A DNA stretch of 64,000 bases from Macrophomina tecta (GCA_024180945.1 JAKSGN010000033.1:1488001-1552000); one strand, 5' to 3'; shown: positions 21,168 to 33,440, counted from the first letter of the stretch. Program-made: numbers and translations. Notes: generated by a model not told the origin, from the sequence alone.

Positions 21168-22547
21168 TTACTGGGATGCGCACTGCACGCGCTCGGCACC
21201 AGGGTGCATGTCATCGTCGTCATCGTCCATCGCAGCGCCGCGCGACCTTGCCTGTTCTCTGGTCGGATCGATGTTCTCAAGCGGGTAATCCTCGACCATG
21301 GCATCTGCGGGAGGCGTTGCGTGCTCGATCTTGCGAGGACCGAGGATGCGCTCGAGCGCAGCCTTGTCGTCGTCGGAAAGAGCATCTTCGCCACCGATCT
21401 TCTCGGGGAACTTGACATCGAATTGGATGTAGAGGTTGCCAAAGTCGTGATGTCTGTACGAAGGCATACCCTGACCGCGGATGACCTTGATGGCACCTGT
21501 TGCAATGTCAGCTGTGCCAATGGCAGCATTCAGACATGGATTTTCACTTACCAGGTGCAATGACCTCACCAGGCGTTATCTCGACGGACAACCACCTCTC
21601 GTCAAGGTGCTCAATGTGGATGACGCCGCCGGCAAGAGCGGTAACCAAATCGATCTCAGCTTGGTAGAAGAGGTCGTCATCCTTCCTCTGGAAACGAGGG
21701 TGGGGCTTCTGCTCGATCTCGAAAACGACATCACCAGGCTCGCAGTCAGGGAGTTGATCACCCTCACCGCGGAATTCGATCCTGGTGCCGCTCTTGACGC
21801 CCCTGTCAACGTGGACGTGCAGAACCTTCCGCTCGATGACGGTCTTCTTGCCGTTGCACTGCTTGCAGCGGTCCTTGTCGCGAATGATCTCACCCTCTCC
21901 CTGGCAGTCGGGGCAAACGGTCTGGAAGCGCTGGATCATGGGACCCATCTGGCGCATCATCATCTTCATACCGCGGCCGTCACATCCCGCGCACTTCTTG
22001 ACGGCGCCATCCTTGCCTCCGCGGCCATCGCACTTGGGGCAGATGACGGACTTCTGCAGGGCGAGCTTGGAAACCTTGCCACGGTAGATGTCCTCGAGAG
22101 ATACCTTGTGGACGTGAGAGATGGTGCGAGCCTTCTTGGGGCCAGACTCCCTCATGCCGCCACCACCAAACATGCCGCCAAAGCCGCCGCCGCCGCCGAA
22201 AAACTGTGCGAAAAGATCTTCCGCGGCCATACCACCACCGGCACCGCCGCCATTCTCCAGACCCTCCTCACCATACTGGTCGTAGATCTGGCGCTTCTGG
22301 GAATCTTGGAGAACCTCGTAGGCGTGCGACAGCTCCTTGAACTTCTCGGCGGCGTCCGGGTTGTGTGCGTTCTTATCTGCGGGCAGAATTAGTGGGCTGG
22401 GATCCACAAGCACAATGGTGGGTGGGAGTGTAAGAACCTACCAGGATGGTACTTTAGGGCGCCCTTCTTGTAGGCGGACTTGAGCTGGGCCTCGGTGGCA
22501 TCTGGCGACACCCCAAGGATATCGTAGAACTTTGTTTCTTTTACCAT
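21168..22547 (-). CDS. YDJ1: Type I Hsp40/DnaJ co-chaperone, farnesylated
   Basis: Cytosolic Hsp70 co-chaperone. The start ATG 22547 opens [17 protein letters not shown]. The J-domain HPD is encoded as CAT CCT G|AT across the intron 22441-22377. Then come a Gly-rich region ([16 protein letters not shown]) and the zinc-binding region with four CxxCxGxG repeats ([32 protein letters not shown]), followed by the substrate-binding barrels. The protein ends CASQ, a CaaX box identical to yeast Ydj1, predicting farnesylation and ER/mitochondrial-surface association. A second intron lies near 21552-21495. The gene is divergent from cytosine deaminase. Intact and confidently assigned. Confidence 0.97.
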
Positions 22548-23447
22548 GGTGGTGTTGTGGGATCGGAACGGGTCGGATCGCGCGAAGGGTGTTGTTGTTG
22601 GGGCTCTTGGCCAAGGGCGGGTTGTGCAAAGTTCGGAAAGGCGTCAGCGGGCAGAGATAGTCAAATCGGGGGCGCAAAATCTGCGGGTGAAGAACAGTGA
22701 GCCAGCGGGTTCTTGTAGGCAGCAGTTGGGCGGACGTGAGGCTGGTGTCGGGAAGCGGATGCGGTCGAAGTGGCACGGCGCGCGAGATTTAAAGCCGATA
22801 CCGCGAAGCCGCAGGCGCAAGGCTGGGGGGTGCAAATGTAAGCAGGCGGCGGGGGAGCAGGGCAGACGAACCTTGAGCGACAGCGAAATGCAGCGGTTCG
22901 AGGAGTCTAGTGCGGGAGTAAGTTGCAGTCGACGGCGATAGCAGCAGAGGGACGGAGGTGCAGTCGCGGCGTCGTCTAAAATTCACGGGCAAGGGTCGTT
23001 GGGTATGCGGGCAAAGCCTAGATAATTCCATGCCTTCCACCTAGTTCGCTGGAATTCCATCGCCCTCGGCCGCATCCGGCAAGCGGTCAGCAGCCTTGGC
23101 GAGCCGCAAAGCCCGGTCCCAGCCAGCTGCGAGCTGCTCAACCCGCCGCCGCCCCAATGCAAATGCAGGGCACGCTGGCCTGACGCAGCAATTGCCCTCA
23201 GCCCTGCGGCTCCCGTGTCTGCCTCCCGGTCTGCCCTCCCATCGGGCCCGGCTCTCTCTCTCTCTCGCCGTCGCCTCATCCGGCCGAAGGCCCGATGTTA
23301 TCACGATTGGCCGTTGTCATTGCTGATATGTAACGCTCTGTTGTGGATACAGCTAGCTACAAATTTCACTCGCCTGCAGCCCTTGTTCAGTCTTGTCTCC
23401 CGTCTTGTCTTTTGAGACTCGTGAAGCTTGCACCTGCTTGTGCCATC
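22548..23447. other. Divergent promoter region of YDJ1 and FCY1
   Basis: 900 bases between two divergent starts. It contains GGAATTCC at 23050-23057 with nearby TTC triplets, but the spacing is not that of a canonical heat-shock element (nGAAnnTTCn). A CT-repeat (CTCTCTCTCTCTC) lies at about 23252-23265 on the FCY1 side. Confidence 0.45.
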
Positions 23448-24155
23448 ATGTCCGCCAACGACCCCGGCTTCATCGCCGCCCTCGAAGAGGCTAAGAAGGG
23501 ATACGAGGAGGGCGGCATTCCCAGTACGCATCTCCCATCCGCTCGCGAGTCGCGGCAGCCGTTACAGATACCCATGGCGGATGAAGTGGTCATTCGGACG
23601 TATTTGTTGCCTGTCTCGCCGAACACCCGCGGTCAGACGAACGCTGCAAGCCCGTCCATATGGCGGCAATCTGCGGTGCTGTTGCAATGGCTCAGAAACC
23701 ATCGTTGCAACTACGTTATTTTCTGCTAACGGATAAATAGTTGGCGCTTGCATCGTCTCGAAGGATGGTAAAATCCTGGGAAGAGGCCATAACATGAGGA
23801 TTCAGAAGGGCAGCGCCACGCTCCACGTAAGCTACAAGACGGCCATGGACCGGGCTCCATGAATCTCTGAAGTAACGAAGACTAGGGCGAGATCTCAGCT
23901 CTGGAGAACGCAGGCAGGCTTCCTGCCTCAGCCTACGATGGCTCGACCATGTACACCACCCTCTCGCCGTGCGACATGTGCACCGGCGCCTGTATCCTGT
24001 ACAAGGTCAAGCGCGTCGTCATGGGCGAGAACAACACCTTCATTGGCGGCGAGGAATACCTAAAGACCAAGGGTATCGAGGTCATCAACCTGAAGAACGC
24101 CGAATGTGAGGATCTGATGAAGAAATTCATCGCCGAGAGACCTGAAGACTGGTAA
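23448..24155 (+). CDS. FCY1: Cytosine deaminase
   Basis: Zinc enzyme of pyrimidine salvage converting cytosine to uracil, also the usual target that activates 5-fluorocytosine. The ATG at 23448 opens MSANDPGFIAALEEAKKGYE. Intron 1 (23524-23740, 217 bases, branch-like CTAAC) precedes IGACIVSKDGKILGRGHN. Intron 2 (from about 23828, ending AG at 23887) separates TLH from GEISALENAGRL, so the catalytic HxE (His54, Glu56 by my count) is split between exons. The second zinc motif is SPCDMCTGAC. It ends KKFIAERPEDW at about 143 residues, slightly shorter than the yeast enzyme. All zinc ligands and the proton-shuttle Glu are present. Confidence 0.96.
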
Positions 24156-24920
24156 TCACCCTCCATGTCCCAGATTCTGATTTATTTCAAGCGTCTGCTA
24201 ATGTATAGAACAGGAACGAAGATATTGGGGAGAAATGAGAACCCTGGCGACCGTTTAGGACTCAGATCCTCAGTTCACCCCACTATATCCAGCAACGATA
24301 GAAAAAAAAAAAAAAAAAAAAAAACCTCGCCATTGCTAATCAGTTATTCGGGCAAATCTGGAGCCAAGGTCTGGATATAATGGCCGAGGAATTGTAGGGA
24401 GTTCAGATAACTGTGTCAAACTTTCCATGCTTGTTCAGTCCAATTGCCTTGTGATACTTCAAAGCTTGGCACCCTGTTCGTTAGGTGCGGCGGAACTAAC
24501 AGCTGAATGAGCAAAGCGTACCGTTTAAATGACAACTTCCTCCCCTGCCTCTCCTCTTTTCTGTCGATTTGTCGCTGTGTTCCATCAAGTTTGCCCTCAA
24601 ACAGCTGAAATTCAAGCCCAGGATGCCCAGGAATCACGTAGCTGTTTGCCATATTCCAGTAACTAGATAATTGTACAGCGGGATGGATGACAGTGACGTG
24701 GTGAGCCTGGGGGCAATTGTTGAATAGTTGCGCATGTGGTGCGTGTAAATGAGATGAGCCCAGGGGCGCCTTGCGACCTGATCTGGAAATCGAGATTCAC
24801 TGGACCTGTTTCTGCAGAGCCACAAGCCGTTGCCTGCTGGACTTCCGGGTAGTCGACTGAGCTGACAACGTCTGGAGAAATGCAAAGTGCGTCAATATTA
24901 GCTACGACCGCTCTTTATCC
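24156..24920. other. Convergent 3' intergenic region with poly-A tract
   Basis: 3' flanks of FCY1 and the minus-strand unknown gene. It holds a run of 23 A at 24302-24324. The ORFs here are short and show nothing recognisable. Confidence 0.5.
24302..24324. repeat. A23 homopolymer
   Basis: Twenty-three consecutive A, about 150 bases after the FCY1 stop codon. There is no sign of a retrocopy beside it. Confidence 0.85.
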
Positions 24921-25637
24921 TCACCCCCCGAGAAGCTCCAGCGCACGTTCGAATGCAGCCACGACGTTGATGTCTGGATAATGTCAGCGGTGTAACTATT
25001 CAACTTATGACACCTACAGTGTTCCCTCTTCTTCTCCAGGCTCTCCTCTGAGTGTTGGACGTGCGCCATTCGAGTCCGCAGGCTATAGAATGTTGGTTAA
25101 TAGATGGGTTTCGTGCCAGCTAGACCGTAAATAGCTTACCGAGCGAAGGTCCGGTCCACTTCATGGCTGACTGACGTCCCGGCCCACAACTTAAAGAACT
25201 GTTCGAAGTGAGATTTGAGTAGATGCGCTGCTGTTGGCCAGTAAACATACAGCCATAAGACGCTCGAACTCCATGAAAAGAGCCTCTTCCTCGGCTTGCC
25301 TATAGGTCATCTCATCATGATACCTTCCCTCCAGCTCCTGCCAATCGAAGGGGTCCAGCGGAGCCTCTGGGTCCAGGTCGTCTTCGCTCGATTGGAACTG
25401 GGTCTGTCGATGCTCCTGATGTCGCTTATTCTCTTCAGCAGGCGGGGATGCGGAGGATTTTACAGATTCGCTATCGTCTTCCGAAGAAAGCTGAGCAGAG
25501 GAGACCTCGACTGGAGAATCGCGCTGGCCATGTTGTCCACTCGTAGATTCCATATCGGCATGTGAGCGCTTCGGTGAGACTGGCCTGCTCTCGTCCGCCA
25601 TGTCTTTAAGCGAAGAGGGTGAAGACGGGGTGGTCAT
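24921..25637 (-). CDS. Uncharacterised small acidic coiled-coil protein
   Basis: I do not recognise this family. The N-terminal half is Ser/Glu/Asp-rich and probably disordered (RPVSPKRSHADMESTSG). The C-terminal half has a helical, charged composition: FDWQELEGRYHDEMTYRQAE, then EALFMEFERLMA, FFKLWAGTSVSHEVDRTFAR and, after two more introns, HSEESLEKKREHY and NVVAAFERALELLGG before TGA at 24923-24921. Introns: near 25253-25202 (GTATGT...GAACAG), about 25139-25090 (GTAAGC...TATAG) and about 25018-24977 (GTAGGTG...ATCCAG). All join in frame, which supports a real gene. The start may be ATG 25637 (MTTPSSPSS) or ATG 25601 (MADESRPVSP). It is divergent from the Atg14-like gene. Confidence 0.65.
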
Positions 25638-26163
25638 CTCGAATGAGGACGCGTTGGAGGACACGGTGGTGAAAGAGGTGTAGGAAGGCAGGCGTGACGC
25701 GCATTGGGCAAGAGCTGTGGCGTGTGTGTGGCTGGTGAGCGCATGTGCGCGTCGTTGGCGGCGACAGGCAGACGGGAGATTTCGCGCCAAGGCTGGCGGC
25801 GCGCGGAACAGCAGGCTGCAGGGTCATTGATCGCGGCTGCGTCACAAGCCACGCACTGAAGTCCGCCTTCCTCTACACCGTTCACCTGAACTTTTGAACA
25901 CCGCTGCACCTTCCTTTCACCACCCTGAGCCTTATGCCCTGCGACCACCCGCACCTGAGCCGTCGGCAAAAGAAGCTCAGCGCGCGGGCGTAGACAACAG
26001 AAACCGTCTATGCTTCCATAGCCGCTCGGTCGCCGTTATCCATTAAAGCTCACCATGTACCACGGTCCGCGCCCTCCAATCTTCGCAATCACCGGGACGT
26101 GCTCGGCACCATAAAATCTGTCTGACGGATATCCGTACATTTCCATACAACCATCGTGCCAGA
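25638..26163. other. Divergent promoter region
   Basis: Lies between the unknown minus-strand gene and the Atg14-like gene. The minus-strand frame stays open up to 25790, but the added residues look like noncoding translation. No other feature was seen. Confidence 0.4.
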
Positions 26164-27780
26164 ATGGACTGCGAAATTTGTGGCAAAGAGCTGGCCAAGG
26201 CTCGCATACATTGCTCGACGTGCGCTCGTGCTGCCCTCTATCCGTACCGGATCGAACAGGCCACCACACTTTTGGAAAGAGAAACATTTTCGCAGCATGT
26301 AGAGGCTGTGGTCAACGGCACAGAGGATCGGGCTGGGCAGGCCGTGTCTCTGGGCGAGACTCTGGTTGACACTCACGAAAGTTCAAAGAGAGTAGCTGTT
26401 GAGCGGGATCTCGCCGCCGCAGATGAGATCCAGGAACGCATGCGCCTGATAACGGAACAGACGGAGCTTTTGCAGCGTCAGATGGAAGAGACGAAGCGTG
26501 AAATCGCTGCTCGCAAGGCCGCCATCGCCCAGCGACGGTCAGATCTTGAATCTGCTACTTACAATATCGACAAACGCCGCGCCAAAGAGCTGGACATGGT
26601 CAAGGAAGTCATCAGGACAGTCAAGCATGCCGACGACGTAGGTCAACGCGAGGATATCCGCAGCAAGGTGTGGCACTGCAAGCATGCCGCCGATGTCGCT
26701 GGCCTGAAGCAACGCAGAAGACGCTCCAGGGATGGCCAGACAAAGCTCGAGTACTATATCGGCGGTGTGCGTATACATGATCTGCGCGACTTGAACTGTA
26801 CGTGCTCGAACTAAACAAACCACCCCCCTCTCTCCTCCAAAAAAAAAAAAAAGAAAAAATAAGATCTCCAGTTAACACTTGAAAAAGCCGCTTCTCCAGC
26901 TCAGGTCACCACTTCACTGACCCTCCTGGCCGGTCTTCTTGTTCGGATCGCCAACTACCTTGCTGTCAGGTTGCCGGCTGAAATTACCCTTCCACACAAA
27001 GACTATCCACTTCCGACGATCTTCCCTCCCTCCTCTTCGTATACGCAAAAGGATGTCCCATTTCCGGGGACTACGCCCATTTCTTCTTCAAGCAACAGCC
27101 CCACAGCATCTCGGACTTTTGATAACCAGAAGCCGCTGCCCCGTCCGCGACCTCTATACATAGACCGCAAATTGCCCGTGCTAGCGAATGATGACCCTGC
27201 GACATATGGCCTGTTCATTGAGGGTGTTACTTTTCTTGCATGGAATATTGCCTGGCTTTGTCGGTCGCAAGGGCAGGTAAGCGCATTTACCGAATGGGAG
27301 CAAATCTGCCCGATGGGTAAGAACATGTATAAGCTCTTAGTGGACGACGCCCAAAGCACGTTGAGCGCTCTTGAGCACGAGGCTGTGCGGAAGGCTGAGC
27401 TTCGAAATGGCACATCAGGTCGAGCCTCGGGTGCAACAGACGTAATCATGGGTTATTTCTCCCATGGCATGTCCAAAGGCTTTCTTGGAGGGGCAGAAGG
27501 CGTCAACTACTTGAAGGGATGGAAATATCAAACGCCAATGAGAGTGGTCGACAAAGTCAAAGGGCATTTGCAGGCGGAGATGCAAGGTGCTGAGTGGGAG
27601 ATGTTGGACGAGAAGGAGTGGGAAATGGATGAAGATGGGCCGCAAGCAATAGACCGGACGAGCGAGACGAAGAAAGCCCCCAGCGGTACGAAGATTACGA
27701 GTGTAGCAGCGGCAACCGGGGGCACGGATGAAGGGCGGGGATGGACCAAGTTGAAGAACAGGAGCGATGAGGCCGAGTAA
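26164..27780 (+). CDS. Atg14/UVRAG-like autophagy protein
   Basis: Likely subunit of the Vps34 PI3-kinase complex that directs it to autophagy or vacuolar sorting. The N-terminus has paired cysteines (CEICGKELAKARIHCSTCAR), like the Cys repeats of Atg14. It is followed by a long coiled coil (RLITEQTELLQRQMEETKRE through DLESATYNIDKRRAKELD) and HDLRDLN. An intron (GTACGT near 26801 to TCTCCAG at 26871) joins to LTLEKAASPAQVTTSL and LLVRIANYLAVRLPAEITLP, the most conserved block of the Atg14/UVRAG domain. FIEGVTFLAWNIAWLCRSQG follows, and the protein ends in a charged tail. The ATG at 26164 directly precedes the Cys motif. Atg14 and Vps38/UVRAG share this domain; the Cys pairs favour Atg14. Confidence 0.82.
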
Positions 27781-29379
27781 GGCGGGGGGATCAGGATCAG
27801 CTATCAGCTATGGCAATCATGCGGAGTTGGTCCATGGCAAAGAAGATCCCTCTCAGGCGCCCTGCAACTGAAACGCTGGGACGTGGGTAACACGCAATGC
27901 TTGCTTGACAGCCAGGCAGGACGACAAGCGCGATTAGCGGCTGGCTTTCTTTCACAGCAAGGTGGAACACAAATACAGAACCAATGCGACTTCTCGCGAC
28001 GTCATGGCTTTGGCTGCATGAAGATTCGTATCTAAACTGATTGCAAAGGTATGTACGTTTACGAGGTTGGAGCCAAATATCGCAACAGAAAGGACAAGGC
28101 TCAATACATGTGGGGTGCTCAAGCGAGCACGCAGGTGTAAGCTTGCTCATTCTCTCGTCCGGACTCATGCGCCTCAACTCTCGATGCGTATTTGCAATAT
28201 CCCTACTCCCGTAACTGTGGCGCAACCCCCTCACGGCCGGCGTCACCCGCGCCTCACTCGAGCCGCCAGCGTCGAGGCAATTCGCGCATTTCTCGAACAC
28301 GATGGGAGCGGGACCGGCACGGTGAACGGGATACGGGCAGCGGGGGTATTCTGGAAGAAGGCTGCCGGGCTGAGTGGTTCGGTTTGGCCGAGCAGAGAGG
28401 GGCTCGAGGTTCAAGCTTCATGCACGGTGGCTCGGGCGTGACGTCGGAGGGAGCCCTGCGTTGAAACAATCCCGCCCGCCGACCCTGAGCTCCTCAGCCC
28501 TATCGAGACAACGTGCCGAAATGCTCAACGACAAGCATCGCAGCGCGCAGCCCGCGGCTCTCTTAGTGGAGGGCTGCTCCTCATCTGTGGCCCCCAGTCT
28601 CCCTCGAAGCCTTCCCTGCCAAGTCGCCGTCGATCGTCATAGGGCCTGTCCGCACGGGGTCGGGTCACGTCGGCGGTGTGGACCAGCACGAAGTGGAACA
28701 ATACTGGACCGCTTGGCCCGCGGTCTTCCTTGGCGGCCAACGATACGACCACCTCATTTCGCAACTGCTGATCGGGACCGCGCACCTGATCGCTCACGGC
28801 GGCAGTTCTGCCACGCGCCGGTAGCCGCTGGAGGAGGATGAGGGGGCGGGAGCCTCCGGAGCGCGCCAGGAAGACAATGAAATCATCCGCCGAATCAGCC
28901 GACAGAGGCGCGCCTTCACGAGAGCTTGTCCTGGGCGGCGGCGTCGTCCGGGTGGGTTGGTTTGGGGAGAGCCCTGCAGTGGCGACCATGCGCCCGCTCT
29001 GGGGGGGCCAGGAAGCGCTGCTTAGCGGCGGCCAGTGCTCAGGGGAGATTGCAGCTTTCGGCACCGCCAACGCTCAGAATAGCCAGGCTCCGGATCCCCA
29101 GAGTACGCCAGGCCCGCTCGGGCTCGAAGCGGCCTGCCAATTTCCACAACCGGTTGGCTGCGCCATCCCAAGATCGCCCAGGCACAATCTCGACAGTGCC
29201 CCTGGCAGCCTGCCGCCGTCTATCAAAAGGCGCGACGCTGCTCGTCTCTTCAGTCCTCACCACGGCATTTCCTCACGTCAAAGTGTACAGGCAATTGCCC
29301 CAGTCGCTCTTTTCGTCTCTATACCTCCGCTTCACTCTTTCAGCGGTCCGCTCCCTCTAATATTTAATCTTCGAACACC
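27781..29379. other. Intergenic region upstream of the GH17 gene
   Basis: 1.6 kb, GC-rich, with several overlapping ORFs in all frames (for example 28374-28841, 28838-29383 plus; 28525-29070 minus) that have noncoding composition. A TATA-like TAATATTTAA lies at 29357-29366, very close to the start codon at 29380. It probably serves as a long promoter of the wall gene. Confidence 0.45.
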
Positions 29380-31401
29380 ATGAAGTACTCGCTTGTTGCC
29401 GTGGCCGCCACGGCCCTGCTCGGCAACGCTGCCGCCAGCGGTGTCCACGACCGTCACAACGCCTTCCACAACCGCCGCAGCGGCCTCGAGCTCCGCAACG
29501 ATGATGGCGAGGTCTGCGGTTGCACCACCTATGTGACCACCATCACCGGCCCGGCCACCCGTGAGTTTCCGGAATATCACTTCCGATTCGCCATATTCTA
29601 ACAACAAGAAACAGTGGTCCCTACTCCCCAGGCTCCTGCTGGCACTCCTTCTGCTCCTGCTGGTGGCGTTCCCTCGTCCCCCGCTGGTGGCGCTCCCTCC
29701 TCGCCCGCTGGCAGCGTCCCCTCTGCCCCGGCTGGTGGCGTTCCCTCTGCTCCCGCTGGCTCTCCTTCTAGCCCGGCCCCCGTTGCCAGCACGTCCGTCC
29801 ACGGTGGTGTCGGCAGCACCCCCGCTGCTGTGCCGAGCTCGTCTGCCCCGGCTCCCACTCCTGAGGTCCCGGCTCCTACGCCCGTCGTGACCACCTACCA
29901 GACCCCCGGCACGTACACCATCCCGGCCACCACCATCACCGTCACGGACACCACGACCGTCTGCGGTGCTGAGACTACCAGCCTGACCCCCGGTGTCAAC
30001 ACCTACGGTGGTGTGACAACCTCGGTCGTCACTGCGACCACCATCACCTGCCCGTACGCCACCATCGAGACCACCGAGTCGACCACCACCAGCGTCATCA
30101 GGACCACCACCTACACTTGCCCGGCTGGCGGCGAGTACACCATTGTGCCTCCCTACACCACCAGTGTTCCGGAGGGCACTGTTACTCACTACCCCACTCC
30201 CGCCACCTACACTCCTGGCACGTACACTGCTCCTGAGCAGACCGTCACCATCACCAAGACCAACGAGGTCTACGTCTGCCCGGCTGCCACTCCTCTCGGT
30301 GGTGCTCCCAGCAGCAGTGCTCCCGCTTCTGCTACCCCCACTCCCTCCGGCTCCGTCGATGGCGCTGTTGGCACTCCCTCCAGCACCCCGGCTGCCGCTG
30401 TCAGCTCTACCCCCGCCGGCGCTGTTAGCACCCCGTCCTCCACCCCGGCTGCCTCTGGAGGCTCTTCCAGCCCCTCCAAGGGTGCTGGTGGCTTTACCCG
30501 CAACGGCAACCAGTGGGCCATGACCTACACCCCCTACAGCTCTGACGGCAGCTGCCGCGACGCTTCCGGCGTTCTGTCTGACCTGAAGGACATCAAGAGC
30601 AAGGGCTTCACCACCATCCGTCTTTACGCTACCGACTGCGACGGCCTTCAGAACGTTGGTGACGCCGCTGAGAAGGTTGGCCTCCGCATGATCATTGGTA
30701 TCTTCGTCAAGGAGACCGGCCTTAGCGGCTCCGACGTCTCTGAGCAGGTTACCGACATCATCTCCTGGGGTAAGACTGGCAAGTGGAGCCTCGTCGATCT
30801 TGTTGTCGTTGGCAACGAGGCCGTCTTCAACGGGTACTGCACTGCCTCTGAGCTCGCCAGCTTCATCGCCAGCTTCAAGTCCAAGATCACCGCCGCCGGC
30901 CTGTCCCTCGTCAAGATCACCACCACCGAGACCCTGAACATCCTCCAGAGCACCGAGTTCTCCGCCCTCTGCAGCGTCATTGATGTCATTGGTGTCAACG
31001 TCCAGCCCTTCTTCAACAGCCAGATCACCTCCGACAAGGCCGGTGACTTCGTCGTCAGCCAGCTCGAGCTCGCTAAGAAGGCCTGCCCCAACATTGCCGA
31101 CGTCCTCAACCTCGAGTCCGGTTGGCCCAGCGAGGGTGGCAACAACGGTGCCGCCACCGCCTCCAAGGAGGACCAGGCCAAGGCCATCAAGTCCATCGTC
31201 GAGAAGGCCGGTACCAACTCCGTCATCTTCTCGTACGGCGACGACGCCTGGAAGTCCGCCGGCCAGTTCGGTGTCGAGCAGTACTTCGGCTGCGCCAGCC
31301 AGTTCGAGCTCATCTCCGGCACCCTCAAGATCGGCGGTCTTTCCCTGTCCGTTGACATCGGCTCGGACGGCATCGACGTCGACCTTGACCTCAACCTTTA
31401 A
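29380..31401 (+). CDS. Cell-wall glucan beta-glucosidase, GH17 family (BtgE-like)
   Basis: Secreted enzyme acting on cell-wall beta-glucan. One intron (29561-29614) yields 655 residues. A signal peptide of about 19 residues (MKYSLVAVAATALLGNAAAS) is followed by CGCTTYVTTITG and a long Pro/Ala/Ser linker with PSAPAGGV-type repeats. A Thr-rich region (TTITVTDTTTVCG) and another Ser/Pro linker come before the C-terminal GH17 barrel from about residue 380. The acid/base Glu is in VVVGNEAVF (about residue 462) and the nucleophile in NLESGWPS (about residue 561). Codons are strongly biased to C at third positions, implying high expression. The architecture (linker first, catalytic domain last) is that of BtgE-type wall proteins. 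The tail DIGSDGIDVDLDLNL is acidic; no GPI signal is seen. Confidence 0.92.
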
Positions 31402-32113
31402 GCGGGTGGGTCGCAGTCTAGTCTAAAGATTTCCTTGTCTTTGCGTGCGTGATATCTTTTTTCTATATATCAAATTATGATGGAGCGGTCTTTGGGTTTG
31501 CTAGTGTTGTGTTGCAGTGAGGAGATTTGCGGAGGAGGGAACCTTTTGGGGATAGGCAAGTAGTTGTGGTTGAGAAAAAAATATAGGTGCTATCCTATAC
31601 CATGGAGTCGAGAGAGCGAGCGCGAAAGTCGTGAAACGAATATGCCCATCAAAGCGTAGTACTTTACTTACTCTTCTAGTGTATAATATTTATCTATATC
31701 ATTTTCAAACAGAGGATACTTATCCGTCGTCTCCGTATGATTCGTGTCAAGTGTGACGGGTTCTGCATGACGTCGATCGCGTGTGACGCATGAAGTTGGC
31801 CCTGCAGCAGCTGTCTCTCTCCCCTTCATCGCTTCCTCGCCTACCATGTCAAACGCCCTCCCTTCCCTACACGAGGCTACATGTGACTGTTCATACCTCT
31901 CACACCCACCCGCCGCCAAGCCCGTCCCTACGTTCAATGCGCCCCGCACGCATTGAGCGCACTGATACACCACTACCGACACACCTCCCCTCCGCTCGAG
32001 TCGTGCTGCTGCCTCCCTCAAAGCACCCAGGCACCTCACAGCGCACCGAGCAAAAGGTCCTCGCCTCCGGAAAAAAAAAATGGTCGATCGCGTCTCTTGC
32101 ACACGAGCTTTCC

Positions 32114-32146
32114 CTCCTCTCTCTCTCTCTCTCTCCCTCTCTCTCT
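32114..32146. repeat. CT microsatellite
   Basis: Imperfect (CT)n with two CCC interruptions, inside a pyrimidine-rich stretch running to about 32160. Confidence 0.85.
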
Positions 32147-32338
32147 TTTTCTCCTTCCTTGGCTCTCATTTCGCTTGCCCTGCGCTATGCGTATAGCTTG
32201 CGGCTCCGTGCGTGCGACTTGGTATCTGCTTCGATAGAGTCGGTGCGCATTTTGGAGAGACAATGAGACATTCTTAGTGGGAAGGTGCGTTGGGAGGGGA
32301 GCGGTCCGTTTGAGCCGCGTTATTTTCTGGAGTTTTCC

Positions 32339-32359
32339 TTTTTTTTTTTTTTTTTTTTT
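32339..32359. repeat. T21 homopolymer
   Basis: Twenty-one consecutive T. There is no target-site duplication or retro-element sequence next to it, so it is probably slippage. Confidence 0.85.
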
Positions 32360-33379
32360 GTTCAGCTTCTTCTGCTTCTGGGAAGGGGGGGATGAGTGCG
32401 TGGCATCCTGGACACGGATCCTCCGCATGGTTGGTGCGCGGTGGTCACGGTGACGGTGGCTGGAAGGAATGGTGACGTGGCGCTGTGATAGGGGCTGTGT
32501 GCGGTGTGGGAAGGAAGGTGCTGGGGTGGCTGTTTGGATTGGGGGAGAAGGCGTTTTGTGGTGGTGGAGTGGGTGAAGTGCGGGCGCGAATGCTCTGTGT
32601 CTCTGTGTATGATATGTGGATGACTTTACTGTCATAATACGCACTGCTAGTATGCTCAGCAGGGCTTCTGCACTTTTTCGGAGACATCCATATCGTCTAT
32701 GCTTATCCTGAGTCTCCCCAGCTGCTCATTTCTCCTTCAACCCACCTTCTCTACTCCGCATCAGCGTCCCTCTTTTTGTTTTGCCCTTCCTTTGTATCAT
32801 TGGTTTGGCAGGAGAACCTGACGTATGTGATATCTTTTGCAAGCCAAGTATGTGCAATAAAGGCTCCAGGCAAATAGGGGAGGTATGGCTTTCAATGAAG
32901 TTACGGCAATCGGTACAGCGATTAAACGCGGGAAGTTTGTTGATGAGATATATAGTCAACCATAGGATCAACTTGCAAATGTGGTTAATCGGGCGGTTCT
33001 GGGTGCACAATACGGGAGGGATGGGCTCTTGTTGCTGCGCAGAATGATTGGCCTTCCAGCTGAAGGCCTTAGCGAAAGCAAAAATCATTTCAAGGTTACT
33101 TATGGGGAGTTGAAGCAGTCGTTCACATATCAATGTTCCGAAGTCTTAAAAGAACCACACTCCAACAACTGATTCAACTTTCCGCAGATATTTGTTGCCA
33201 GAGGCTGAAGGCTAGCGGCTCCATCATCCCGCGTGGCCGGGTTAGTGCGCTGGACTCCGAAAAAGAATTCACACGGGTGCATCTCATTCGCAAACGAAAA
33301 ACGTCGAAAGGCGCCGAAAGAAGTCATTTAACTATTATGCCGGCATAGACGAAAATCGAGCGCGCTCCGCGCCTTCCCC

Positions 33380-33387
33380 CCCAGGAG
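33380..33387. repeat. Left 8-bp target-site duplication of hAT element
   Basis: CCCAGGAG immediately precedes the left terminus CAGACATCCC and is repeated exactly at 36112-36119. Eight bases is the standard hAT duplication length. Confidence 0.95.
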
Positions 33388-33412
33388 CAGACATCCCAAT
33401 AATAAATAAATA
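33388..33412. repeat. Left terminal inverted repeat of hAT element
   Basis: It begins CAGACATCCCAATAATAAAT and pairs with 36087-36111 with only about two mismatches over 25 bases. Confidence 0.9.
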
Positions 33413-33440
33413 CATAATATTGACATATTCTTATGTATTC

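Larger units (their letters stand above)
31402..33379. other. Gene-free region between GH17 gene and hAT element
   Basis: 3' flank of the glucanase, then 1.9 kb with no supported gene. It contains a CT microsatellite (32114-32146), A9 at about 32071-32079 and T21 at 32339-32359. ORFs near 32036-32644 (minus) are translations of these simple sequences. The stretch becomes AT-richer toward the transposon. Confidence 0.5.

Noticed and set aside
23040..23060. Heat-shock element upstream of YDJ1
   Set aside because: GAA and TTC triplets are present, but their spacing does not fit alternating nGAAn units.
28374..29383. Overlapping ORFs of 155-181 codons upstream of the GH17 gene
   Set aside because: GC-rich region with open frames on both strands at once and no recognisable protein features.
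32339..32359. T21 as the tail of a retroposed copy
   Set aside because: No flanking duplication or retro-element coding sequence nearby.
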